The notes below the pieces were generated by a model. That model was given only the letters and a program-made list of their open reading frames with translations, ran no database searches and was not told where the DNA came from. A stretch of 64,000 nt of DNA from Pempheris klunzingeri (lineage: Eukaryota; Chordata; Actinopteri; Acropomatiformes; Pempheridae), in the NCBI RefSeq assembly GCF_042242105.1, contig NC_092013.1:4211987-4275986 (forward strand), written 5' to 3'. Below are positions 37,201-47,734 of the stretch, one piece after another; the first letter of the stretch is position 1; each line of letters opens with the position of its first letter. The translations under genes and the position numbers were made by a program.

Positions 37201-40200
37201 CGCAGGAAATCTTCTTCGAGGTGGAGCTGCCCAAGACCGCCTTCATCACCAACTTCAGCATGTCGGTCACAGCTCAGCACCTTTGACAGCCAGCACAGAC
37301 CTCGTCTTTCTGCACGTCTGACAAAATGTGTTTGTGCCTCGCAGGGAAATTGACGGTCAGGTGTATGCTGGGGAGGTGAAGGAGAAAGAGAAAGCTAAGA
37401 AACAGTATGAGAAGGCTGTTTCCTCTGGACAGACTGCTGGACTGGTCAAGTATGGGCTGAAAAATGTTGCCGTTTGGTTTAAACACTCGATGGTGGTGTG
37501 AGCATCACATCAAAGTTATACTTGTCCGTCATTACAGGGCTTCTGGGAGAAAGATGGAGAAGTTCTCAGTGTCTGTCAACATTGCAGCCGAAAGTAACGT
37601 GACTTTCATTCTGACCTACGAGGAGCTCCTCCAGAGGAAACTGGGCCAGTACGAGATCCTGACCCGGGTTAAACCCAAACAACCGGTGCAGGATTTTCAG
37701 GTTGAACAAATGCTCCTCTTCTATTTTTCTTAATAATGACACATAATTATGACTAATGATTGAGCGTCAAGAACTTGTTCCCACAGTTGATCTGCCTCAG
37801 TGATTATGCCTGCATGTATGTGTTTGTGTGCGAAACAGATTGTGACAAACATCTACGAGCCCCAGGGCATCGCTTTTGTTGATACCACTTCAACTTTCCT
37901 CACCAATGAGCTGCTCGCCCTGGTGGAGGAAACCGTCACAGACACAAAGGTAAAAGGCTAGAAAGACTTCTATCCTTCTGCTTAAAGATTTTTCAACAGT
38001 AAATGACTAAAACTAAAAACTAACCTCTTCGTCTCTCAGGCGCACATCTCCTTCTCACCTACACTGGAGCAGCAGAGGAAATGTCCCGTATGTGAGGGCA
38101 CCATAATTGACGGAGACTTCGTCATCAAGTATGATGTGAAACGAGAAAAGAGCCTCGGGGAAGTTCAGGTCAGCTGCCAACAAAGACTTTGCAGCAGCAC
38201 ATAAGATTCAAGTATCGATGCCTTTTATCAAATTCTTTCAAAGTCTTCACTAGATATATTATCGTAGTTTGGACAGTCATCTATCTAATCTGCATCTTGA
38301 CTAGTTGGTGGTGACATAAACCCATGCAGTGATAATCACAGTTTATTCCCAATCTTAGTTGTACTTCCCCAGCCTTCTCAGTGTGTGCGTAGCTGTGCCC
38401 TTATGTTACACTTCCTTAATAAAATGCTGTATTTCCCTTCAGATTGTGAACGGATACTTTGTGCACTTCTTTGCTCCGCCTGACCTGCCAAGACTCCCAA
38501 AGAACGTGGTGTTCGTGATTGACAGGAGCGGATCGATGAGAGGGAGGAAGATTGAACAGGTAAAAGGCTTTGTGTGTGTGGCTAAAGCTCTCGACTGCAT
38601 GCATCACTGTGCGTGGGCCCACATCTTCATTTGTGAAATTGGGAACCTTTGCAGACACAGGACGCGCTGATCGCCATTTTGGAAGACCTCCACAAGGAAG
38701 ACCACTTTGCTCTCATTCTGTTTGATGATAAAATCGTCGCCTGGAAGGACTCTCTCAGCAAAGCGACAGAGGAAAATGTGTTGGAAGCCATAGCCTACAT
38801 CAAGGAGCTAACGGACAATGGAGGTTAGATGGAAACCTATGGTACCTGCGTGTTTTGTGCACTTCCTTATTGAGTCGACTAGAAATCCAGTTTGAATATA
38901 TACAATTTACAAAATGTCAGACAAGAATCCAGGAAATATATAAAAATATAAACCAACTATAGAGTCACTGAGGTTAATACTGAGAGGAGAGCAGGTGACG
39001 AGTGATTAAAGCAAAACATCACAAATGAGTTTTTGCAGCTATTAGACAGCTTTATTAGGCATGACAAACTTTAAACATTTGCCAAAGAGATGTAAGTGAT
39101 GAAGAGGGATGTCAAGCGTGTATGTGGACTGTACAAATGAAGAGCAAATCACAAAAGTTCAAGGCCAAAGAGAGTTAGACGAGAAGACTCTTCCATCTGT
39201 CCGTTCAGCATGAGGCTATAATTACAACATGCTATATCTTAGCTTAGCATAAAGATGCCTTCGTGCCACTGTGAAGTTGACTGAAACATGCTGAGACTCC
39301 AGGAAGTCACTGCATCGGCTAAAGAAACTAGAAGTGTAAATGACGTGTGAGCTTTTTAAAGTGCTGATGGATTTTGGACTTTGGGACAGAGCCAAGCTCG
39401 CTGCTTCCCCCTGCCTCCAGTCTTTATGCTAAGCTAACATAACTGTCTGCTCTCCTCAAGCCAGCATATCCCCACAATTTTGAACTACTACTTTACAGAA
39501 CATATTGAGTGAATGTTTCTTGGGTTTCTCTATGATAACGTGTTAATCTGCTCATTGTGTTGATTGTGACCTTTCAGCCACCAACATCAATGACGCTGTA
39601 CTGAGGGCAGTGAGCATGCTGGTGAAGGAGAGAGAAGATGGGAACCTTCCAGAGAGGAGTACAGATATGATCATTTTACTGACGGACGGGATGCCAAACC
39701 ACGGTGAGCTGTCTTAATTTGGAAGAAAAGATCCAATGCCACCACATGTAGGCCAAGTACAGCAGCTTAAAACAAATCTTACATCAAGCCAAAGCTCTCT
39801 GCACTGTGCATAAATGGTAAATATTAAATGGTCATCTTGTTTAAGAGTAATTTTGTTTAATACAAGGAGAGACATATTGCACCAGGTTTTAGCAAAACTG
39901 CTACTTTCTGGTGTCGTGCCTGAAAAGTGGTCAAAAGGGATTTGTCCTGTTTGACACACGTTTGTCAAGAAAGACCCGAGGAAGATGCTTGGTTAAGATT
40001 TGTTAGTTATTTAATGGAACTGCAAGGATTTGCTGAAACATAAGAGAAGGAGTTGGAGTGGACATTTGTTCGATGTGCTTCATGTTTACTTTTTTCTGCT
40101 GCATTTCATGTTGCATCTGCGCGTTTGAAGGAGAGTCACATCTCCCGGCCATCCAGGAGAATGTGCATGCTGCTATTGGAGGAAGCATGTCTCTGTTCTG

Positions 40201-43200
40201 TCTTGGATTCGGAAATGATGTGGATTACTCCTTCCTCGATGTGTTGTGCAGACAAAACAAAGGACTGGCCCGCAGAATTTTTGAGGGTTCAGATGCAACA
40301 CTTCAACTTCAGGTAGAGTTAAAAAAAAAAATTTTAAATGCGGATTTAAAACAAAGACAACGTCCATGCACGTTTGGGGATATTTGTTCGCACCTTCACG
40401 GATGTTTGGTAAACAGATAATGCATGATTTAGCGCGTGTCTTTGTTCCAGGGTTTCTATGAGGAGGTGTCCAGCCCTCTGCTGTTGGAGGTGGACCTGCG
40501 TTATTCTGACAGCGCAGTGGATTTCTTGACCAAACACCACTACAGCCAGTTGTTTAACGGCTCAGAGATCGTGGTGTCCGGTCGGCTGAGGGACAACGAC
40601 CTGGATAACTTCCTGGTGGAAGTGTTCGCCCAGGGGGTGAGAAATGGACAGCAATAGAACATGAATAAAACACACTATCAAGTCATTGTGCATGACAGAG
40701 AATTATGCACTTGTTCTCCTGTGACTGAATATCGATTGGTGATGCCCAGAGGATGAATCCCGCTGGCTTTAGTGATCCCTTTACTTTTGATCAGGCTCCA
40801 TCATCAGGTCAAAAACTAAACCCTCAACCTCAGCTGTGCTTTATGCCAGTCAGTTAATGTTAGCATGCTAACCAGCTAAACTATGCTGGTGAATATGGTG
40901 AACACTGTACATGTTAAACATCACCATGTTAGCATTGGTGATGTTAGCATTTAACTCAAAGCACCGCTGTATCGAAGATGCACAGCCTCGAAGACTTTTA
41001 CTGCTGCTGTTGTTGTTAGACTGTTTATTTCCTCTCCTGTCATTGAATGTCTCCTCTTTCTCCAGCCTGAACATGACTTCTTGGAGCAGGGAAAGGCCAG
41101 CGTGGTAAAGTTGGATGTGATCTACCCAGGGCAGGAGTACGTCTTTGGGGATTTCTCAGAGCGTCTGTGGGCCTACCTCACCATCCAGCAGCTCCTGGAG
41201 ATGAGGTTCGTTCATCCGAACTGTGTCTGTCAGCCTCTTCTTTCCCCTGCACCAAGGGGAAAGAAGATGTGGTGTGCACTTTTTTTATTGCGCGTTGTTA
41301 GAAAACCAGCTAATCTCGTCTTCTAATCTTCTAATCTAGTCTTTTTTGTGTCCCAGTGACATTAGCACTGAGCAGGAGAAAGAGACTACGGTAGCGAAGG
41401 CCCTCGACATGTCCCTCCGATACAGCTTTGTCACCCCTGTCACCTCCATGGTGGTCACAAAGCCTGAAACTGAGGACGGACCAGGCAGACATCTCATCGC
41501 CAATAAACTGACCGAGGGCAAGAGAAATGCAACCAATCGTGTTTAATTAGTTATCAGCTGATTTCTTTGTTTATTTTTATTTGTAAAAATAGAAAAAAAA
41601 GTGATAGTGATCAGAGTAAACCAGAATATTCTTTATTTTCAGCTTCACAGCACATTTTACATCATGAGAAACCTGCTGAAGGAGCATGTGTGAGTAGAAC
41701 TTTGTGTTGTGTGTTTTTCTCACTGCTTCACAGACCAGCGGCAGGAAGCAGAGAGAAAGAGAAGCAGAGGTACGACGATCTGTTTAAACTTAACGACATG
41801 CTTCGCATAAATCAGATTTTGGGGCTGAACAAATTTACTTATGTGTGCTTTTATTGTTTTTGACAACAGGTTCTTCATCACGTGTTACCAGTTCCCGTAG
41901 CCAATCAGATGGTGAGCTTTTTATACAGCTCTGGTGTAACTATTACCTCATTTGATCGTACGCATGCTTTCATCATTCCTGCCGCTTTTACTTAAATCTT
42001 CCATTAAAACTCACCCAACAAATTCATGAAAGTTTAATTTTCTCTCTAAAACAAAATCATGACACCTTTGACATTTTAATTATTCAGTTTTTCTTTTCTT
42101 TTCTTCATTTTCTACATATGTATCTTGTATTTAATACTGAAGGAATCAGGGTTGGGGGAATGTCACCACACAGTGTTACTGTTGCTGCAGATCATATTCA
42201 AACATCTTAACAACAACAAGTTTGACTGTTGTGTATGCTTGACACTGACACTGACGCTTGTGCAGTGGACGGAGATCCTCATTTCATGATCGAGCTGCCA
42301 GACAGACACGACGCTCTGTGCTTCAACATCAACGACAAGCCAGGAACCATTTTCAACCTGGTCAGAGACCCAAAATCAGGTCAGTCACTCAGCGGTCCTA
42401 AAACCAGAACACGAGTCTTTTTTTTTTAAATATGAGAGGGGACAACAAACTCAAACCTGTCGTTATTTCATTTTATCCCGCTGTTTTCAGGGTTTGTGGT
42501 AAACGGTCAAATTATCGGCAAGAAGAAAGTCGTTCCTGATGGTAAAATGAACACGTACTTTGGCCGCTTTGGTATCGTCCACGAGAGGCTGGGGGTGAGG
42601 CTGGAGGTGAGCACCCAGGACATCTCAGCCTTCTACGACGGGAGGCAGGTGAGGCTGCTGTGGTCTGATGCAGCCTCTGTCAAAGAAAACAAGTGAGTAA
42701 CACAAATATGAAGTTTTTGTAGTTACTAAGTTATTGGACAGACAGACAGACAGACAGACAGCCACTGTCAGGCTGTTTACACCTGGTCCAGTCATTCAGA
42801 TGATAAAATGATGTATGATGTGGCGGCCTATTGTTAATATTGTGAATCACAGAGAAATAACATTATCACAACTTTCCCGTCTTCCTGTCAGCTGTTGGTC
42901 ACAACTTTTTGGTTTCTCCTTCAGTGTGGACTTGAGGCTGACAAAGAACTGCAGCCTAATGGTGACGCTGAGGCACTCCGTCAGATTTATGGTCATCAGA
43001 CACACAAAGGTGTGGAAGAGACGCCACGACCAACAAGCCTACCTGGGTTTCTACACCCTGGACAGCCACCACTCGTCTGCTTCAGTTCACGGCCTGCTAG
43101 GTAGAGTTTCATACCACTGTTTTGTGTTTGCTGTATTTGAATAAACCTGAAGATACGAAGGAAACTACTTCCCTCTAGGTCAGTTCTACCATGGGGTCGA

Positions 43201-43547
43201 GTTTGAGGTGGCACACCTGCGTCCAGGTGAGGATCTGGAGAACCTCGAGGCCACCATGCATGTGAAGGGACGCACACTCAACGTGACCAGGTGAACATGC
43301 CTCATTAAGTTAGAACGCACACACATAATGCACGTGAGGTGAAAGAGTATTTCTTTTTGCATAATCAAAAATAATCATTGTCTTGTTTTTTTCTCTCTCC
43401 CACAGACACTGGCAGAAAGACTTCAGCAGGCAGGTGAGGGATGGGGAAAATATTCCCTGCTGGTTTGTCAACAATGATGGAACAGGCCTCATCGATGGAG
43501 CAGCCTCAGACTACATTGTGTCGGGGCTTTTTGAGACTGTTTTTTGA
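34279..43547 (+). CDS. itih3: Inter-alpha-trypsin inhibitor heavy chain, ITIH3-like (gene 1), 22 exons
   Basis: Secreted heavy chain of the inter-alpha-inhibitor family. In vertebrates such chains are esterified to bikunin chondroitin sulfate and passed to hyaluronan to stabilise matrix. The exons join in frame to 912 aa (human ITIH3 is close to 890): 34279-34386, 36334-36369, 36483-36506, 37104-37261, 37345-37449, 37538-37700, 37839-37949, 38040-38168, 38443-38559, 38655-38823, 39578-39703, 40131-40312, 40451-40636, 41066-41205, 41357-41517, 41734-41769, 41870-41911, 42266-42379, 42491-42692, 42925-43100, 43179-43290, 43406-43547. Residues 1-23 are a signal peptide. A VIT domain spans about 57-190 ([25 protein letters not shown]). 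A vWA domain starts near 300 with MIDAS motif DRSGSM at D305 and LTDG near 409. DPHF at D668 is the conserved processing and ester site, and the ITI_HC_C domain runs to the end. Intron 15 starts with GC. M1 was chosen because the exon aligns with gene 2; ATGs at 34,246 and 34,300 are alternatives. A GC box (GGGCGGGG) lies at 34,188. The paralog assignment within ITIH1/3/4 is inference. Confidence 0.93.
34696..35306. repeat. Foldback element in intron 1 of ITIH gene 1
   Basis: Outer arms at about 34,700-34,822 and 35,112-35,218 are inverted copies. GATTGTTTGGGAGTGTGATT, GATACTTTTAGGTAC and TTTATGTTACGGTG in the left arm have their complements in the right. A second inverted pair, AAGGAGTTGGGACTTGACTTTGG at about 34,864 and its complement ending near 35,306, lies partly outside. 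CAAGTC/GACTTG words are dense throughout and continue to about 35,450. It is a palindromic nonautonomous element with the B-box repeat inserted in its centre. Confidence 0.65.
34925..35042 (-). repeat. B-box dispersed repeat, inverted copy inside the foldback
   Basis: ATCCATCCATTATCTATACTG, TGCTTATTCCAGG and then GGCAACAGTGCTGACCAC are the reverse reading of the family seen at 6587 and 30,340. A short internal palindrome GGTTCAAACCGGGATTTGAACC sits at about 34,967-34,988. Confidence 0.65.
39290..39520 (+). repeat. Dispersed teleost repeat in intron 10 of ITIH gene 1
   Basis: GTGAGCTTTTTAAAGTGCTGATGG, GGGACAGAGCCAAGCTCGCTG, TTCCCCCTGCCTCCAGTCTTTATGCTAAGCTAAC and a TTTGAACTACTACTTTA end. I recognise this as a very common fish repeat that ends near GTCGAACTATTCCTTTA. 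It is noncoding, and it accounts for much of the 750-base intron. Confidence 0.65.
40725..41020 (+). repeat. Dispersed teleost repeat in intron 13 of ITIH gene 1
   Basis: GATGCCCAGAGGATGAATCC, CTTTAGTGATCCCTTTACTTTTGATC, CCATCATCAGGTCAAAA, CCTCAGCTGTGCTTTATG and repeated GTTAGCATGCTAAC/ACCATGTTAGCAT words, then TTTAACTCAAAGCACCGCTGT. This is the familiar GTTAGCATGC-rich repeat of teleost introns. It ends about 45 bases before the exon 14 acceptor and may supply part of it. Confidence 0.7.
42737..42763. repeat. (ACAG)n microsatellite in intron 19
   Basis: About six ACAG/GACA units downstream of exon 19 of ITIH gene 1; a similar (ACAG)n tract occurs near 28,042. Confidence 0.85.
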
Positions 43548-43652
43548 ACCTTGAAAATTCAAAAACGTCAGTGGCATTGTGCACTGTGTGGTGAGAGACC
43601 CTAAACGACACAATAGAAACCAGAATAATTTGAAACATTTGTATATAATGGC

Positions 43653-43658
43653 AATAAA
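43653..43658 (+). terminator. Polyadenylation signal, ITIH gene 1
   Basis: AATAAA lies 106 bases after the stop codon of ITIH gene 1 and is followed by an AT-rich region. This gives a very short 3' UTR, as in gene 2. Confidence 0.75.
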
Positions 43659-43989
43659 GAAATAATTTATGTTTCCAACTAGCTGCCAGGGTGTTATTTT
43701 AGGTAAATGTATTTGGATGATAATAATAATTTAAAACGAATAACTGGCTGGAATATTTGGGAGTCAGCGTTAACTGTGTTTGAAGTGTGGGTGCCAAACC
43801 TGGTGGTGTATCATTGCATTAGTCTTCAAATTATATTTGGCTCATTGTAGATTATCATTATCATTTATGTCAAACATAAACATGCAGAGTGTTTAATGGC
43901 TGATGTAAAGCTGGACCTGTGCTTAATGTGTTTCACAGCTTCCAGAGTTTCTGTAACAAACCAAGAAAGAATCATGCAGACATTTTTGC

Positions 43990-43995
43990 TTTATT
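43990..43995 (-). terminator. Polyadenylation signal, zinc-finger gene
   Basis: TTTATT on the plus strand reads AATAAA on the minus strand, about 150 bases beyond the stop of the zinc-finger gene. The two convergent transcripts would end only about 330 bases apart. Confidence 0.6.
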
Positions 43996-44147
43996 ACGTA
44001 TTAGAACAATAAAACACAATGAAAAAACGAATGACAATGGAAGCTGCTGGTGTTCTTGTGTAAATAATCTTTCACAACAAACTGAACTGTTTATATCCTT
44101 AGTCGAGGTTCATGTGCATCTTCAGGCTTCTCTGTAAATCTTATACC

Positions 44148-45677
44148 TTAAACGTCACATCTAAATGGTTTCTCTCCCGTGTGGACCATCATGTGTGTCT
44201 GAAGATGTGCCTGACGAGTCAATCTTTTCCCACAAACATCACAGCCAAATGGTCTCTCTCCTGTATGTGTTCTCATGTGTATCTTAATATTTTCCAGCCA
44301 CTTAAATTGTTTCCCACAAACATCACAAACAAATGGTCTCTCTCCCGTGTGGACCCTCATGTGTGTCTTAATATATGTCTGACGAGTAAATCTTTTCCCA
44401 CAAACATCACAGCTAAATGGTTTCTCTCCTGTATGTGTTCTCATGTGTATCTTAAAATTTTCCAGCCACTTAAATTGTTTCCCACAAACATCACAAACAA
44501 ATGGTCTCTCTCCCGTGTGGACCCTCATGTGTGTCTTAATATGTGCCTGATGAGTAAATCTTTTCCCACAAACATCACAGCCAAATGGTCTCTCTCCTGT
44601 TTGGACTCTCATCTCTGAATCTACCTTTTGCTTCACTGTAAAACATTTCTTATGTTCCTCTCCATTGTCCTCGGTTTGGCTTTGCTGAAGCTGTGAATGC
44701 TTCTCCTCATCATCTTCACTTCTCACAGTAACAATAGAAAATGGAAACCTGGTGACATCGGCCTCCTCCAGCCCATTAAGCTGCTCCCCCTCCTGACCGG
44801 TCCGGAGTTCCTCCTGTTCCTCCTTTATGTGTTGGGGCTCTGGCTGCCCCTGGTCCAGGTTGGGGCTCCACTCAGTCGGATCCTCTTCTTTAACCACAGA
44901 CAGCTGCTGGACTTCTGCAGGGAGCACTGAAACGCACACACACACACATTATGGACAACTGTGACTTTATATACACACTGTAAATATATTTATATGTTAG
45001 CAATAGCAGTTTATTTAGCATTAGTAGTTTATATTTTTTTTATATTTCATTTTATCCTCTTTTACTCTTTGGAATTCAGTGTGGACGGCAAAGTAAGACT
45101 TTCATTGTACAGGGAAACCCGTTTCTGCACTGTGCACATGATAATAAACGCTTTGAATCTTGAATCTTGAATCACTGAGACCTTTGGTATCATTACTTTA
45201 TGTTAATGAGTTTTCAACACCACAACCAAACTTCAGTCATGACCCAGGTCATAATGCACATTTGGATGTGACTGTTTCTGTTGGGTTTCCTCCCTGACTG
45301 AGGGTGGTGGTGTCCTCTTCTGCGTTTTTTTTTTCAGTGTTATGAGTTGCAGTTGGTGGCTGCTGATTGGCTGAGGTCCTGACAGCGCCTACTTTAAAAT
45401 CGCCCAACCGGACCCTGCTGGGCCACCTTGTGTTTTTGGGATGATTTTCCTTTTCCTTTGAGTCCCTTTTCTTTTTTGATAGGGACGCAGGTAAGAGTGC
45501 TGTATTTTCTTTTTTTCAGTTAGGAAATTTAGTTTATGTTTTTATAAAATGTTTTGTTTGTTGTTTTGGCTTTTTCTCACCCTGAAGCTGAGAACTGCCT
45601 GATAATAAATCGATTCTGTTTGGACTGCATCTGCTGTGGCACGGGTCATCTTTGGGAGTGGGAAAGAGAGGAGTCAC

Positions 45678-45719
<42 letters not shown>

Positions 45720-47098
45720 GTCTAATCTGATGACTGCAGAAGGAAAACATAATTTGTCAGTGATTTTCAAAAACAGATTCTGGTTAGATTGTAGCACAAA
45801 AACCTTCATGGTTAAAATAATAACCACTTTGCTAAGGTTTTAGGGAACGACTGAAGTCACTGTTAAAAGAAAGACGCCAATGCTGACTGTTGGTAGGAGG
45901 AAGAAAACGAACACTGCGTCAACATCCAACGACCTCCTCCCTCTGTGGGCTTTGTGTCTCTATAACAACATCACACTATTTCCTCATTTGCTCCAGACGG
46001 ACATCATTCCTACAGAATCAGAGGCCTTTGCTGCTTAAACATTTTCTCAAACAACTGATGTGTTTTTTTGTTTGTTTGTTTTTTAATTCAGAGGACAGTC
46101 TCCTCCTTCTATGGTGTCATACAGTGTGGTGCATATTTGCCAAAAATGCAAAAACAATTTTTTTTTTTTACTTTACCCAGAATGCTTTTCGTGCCAACCA
46201 GTGAAAATGGCGGACAATAGCACATCTTCAGTTTTAATTTTGGAAAACACCACAATTGTTTTGTTACGGGATGTAGTTTTAAGACTTTGTCCGCCATTTT
46301 CCGCTGGTTGGTACTGACTGCTGCTGTTGCTAGGTTACGACCTTGTCTTTTGGAACTCGCGAACACGTGGTGGCTTACGACACAGGAAGTGGTGACCATA
46401 ATGCGCCTTACGTTCGAGTGCGTACGTAGGGAGAACGCCGTTACTACGCAACATGGACGCCAAAAAGACTCCTCATTGCTAGCAACAAGCTGCTACCAAG
46501 CCCCACAGTTTAGCTAACCACAGAGCGGGTAACTTAACGGAAGTTTAGCTCAGACAGAAAATTACCAAATTCAAATTCAAAATACCTGAAATAGCTTTCA
46601 GAAAATTTCCGCTGATGAAGTGAATGCCAAAAAAGTGGGTCGTTCATTCTTAACCAAACAGGACCCCGTTTCTCTGATCAGTTAGCAAGCTAAGCTAACA
46701 GCTAGCTACAGCAGTGTTAGCAGCAGGTGCTAAAGAATTTCACAAGAGGAAAATACAAACCACAAAACAACAAACAAAGAAAAAGTTTATCACTAAAATC
46801 AGATGAAGTGTTGTATATAGTATGGCAGCATTTAACATGGAATTAAAACGTCAGTTAAACCCACACAATCAATATGAAGGGCAAGAACAACAGCGAAACT
46901 GTACAAACCTGATCTGTGTAACTGAACCGTCGGGTTGAAAAACGGCTCCAGCAGTTTGTGTTTTCGCTCGTTTTCTTTTAAACGACACAGCTCATCCTCG
47001 TATCCTGCTATTGTTCTTTCAAACAGCCCAAAAATTTCCTCTTCAACCGCATCTAGCCGCTGTTTCAGCAAAGCCCTAAGCAGTTCTAGCTTTGACAT
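44148..47098 (-). CDS. C2H2 zinc-finger protein, teleost type, two exons
   Basis: Probable nuclear DNA-binding protein; target unknown. Exon 1 (47,098 down to 46,909) starts MSKLELLRALLKQRL and carries the short charged helix (FGLFERTIAGYEDEL) typical of the large teleost zinc-finger families. It ends at a GT donor in phase 1. Exon 2 (44,926 down to 44,148) follows a TTTCAG acceptor and gives VQQLSVVKEEDP, an acidic linker (HIKEEQEELRTG, EDDEEKHSQ), five complete CxxC-x12-HxxxH fingers joined by TGERPF/TGEKPF linkers, and then a stop right after the first cysteine of a sixth finger (RCDV). Total 322 aa. Fingers alternate between two types (GKRF and GKQFKWLEN), showing growth by two-finger units. 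An alternative acceptor at CCCTGCAG would shorten exon 2 by four codons. The gene is tail to tail with ITIH gene 1. The truncated last finger suggests a shortened but still plausible gene. Confidence 0.85.
45060..45176 (+). repeat. Retroposon 3' tail with (TTGAATC)n
   Basis: GGCAAAGTAAGACTTTCATTGTAC, GCACTGTGCACATGATAATAAACGC and TTGAATCTTGAATCTTGAATC form the 3' terminus of a teleost LINE-type element. It lies inside the intron of the zinc-finger gene, in the opposite orientation. Confidence 0.65.
45177..46187. other. Zinc-finger gene intron, noncoding part
   Basis: It holds a (CA)n tract at 45,679-45,719 and otherwise unassigned sequence. The 104-codon plus-strand frame at 45,890-46,204 has no recognisable domain. 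Confidence 0.5.
45679..45719. repeat. (AC)n microsatellite in the zinc-finger intron
   Basis: About 18 AC units. Confidence 0.9.
46188..46317. repeat. Short inverted repeat with paired AAAATGGCGG motifs
   Basis: GTGCCAACCAGTGAAAATGGCGGACAA and, about 70 bases on, TTGTCCGCCATTTTCCGCTGGTTGGTAC are inverted copies with one small indel and one or two changes. Each arm contains AAAATGGCGG, close to the YY1 consensus. It may be the ends of a small nonautonomous element or a regulatory palindrome; the sequence does not decide. Confidence 0.65.
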
Positions 47099-47269
47099 AG
47101 TGCCGAACACAACAATAAAGTATTTTCCCCATAAAATAATATCCTTAAAAGTTGCTGAACCAGCAGGGGAAAAAAAAGACAGATTCAAAAACACGTTGGC
47201 CTTTTTCAAACAGTCGACAACAGATGCTGTTGCTAGGATACCATTCCATTCCATTTTCAGTTAGCTTAG

Positions 47270-47734
47270 CTAAGATAAGTTAGCTTAATTTTGCTAAATT
47301 ATCTTATTTTATCTAAATTAGACATTGTGGAATAAGATTATTTTAAAACTTTGAAAAGCTGCAATGTTGCACATAATCCCACTGACTCTGGTTGGCATAT
47401 TATATTAATACAGGTGATTTTATTTACTTACTTTTTGTCCTCTGTGGTGCACTGAGCTGTTATCACCACTGAGGGTCAGCAACAACTGCAGCAGGTCTGT
47501 CTCCTTAGGTTTTATATATGTATTTGCTTAAGATACTTTAAAATACTCTTTGTAACATGAATAGAAGTGCAGACATGAAAGCTGCTTTCTCTGCTATGTT
47601 TGTGTATATAAAGTCCTGCCTTGTTAAACATTTTTACTTGACCAAGATGTTGTCGCTGATGGCAGCCATGTGCCCTCTCTGGATATGTTTTTGTTTATTT
47701 GTTCAGTCTTAAGCTCTCTTTCCCTGATCACATA
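47270..47734. other. Noncoding flank
   Basis: AT-rich sequence upstream of the zinc-finger gene, with GTTAGCTTAGCTAAGATAAG words close to its probable promoter. No further gene is seen. Confidence 0.45.

Noticed and set aside
37262..37286. Reading exon 4 of ITIH through to the in-frame stop as a truncated protein
   Set aside because: Splicing at AT/GTCGGT restores the conserved NFSM-E-IDG junction and the same arrangement occurs in gene 2, so the stop is intronic.
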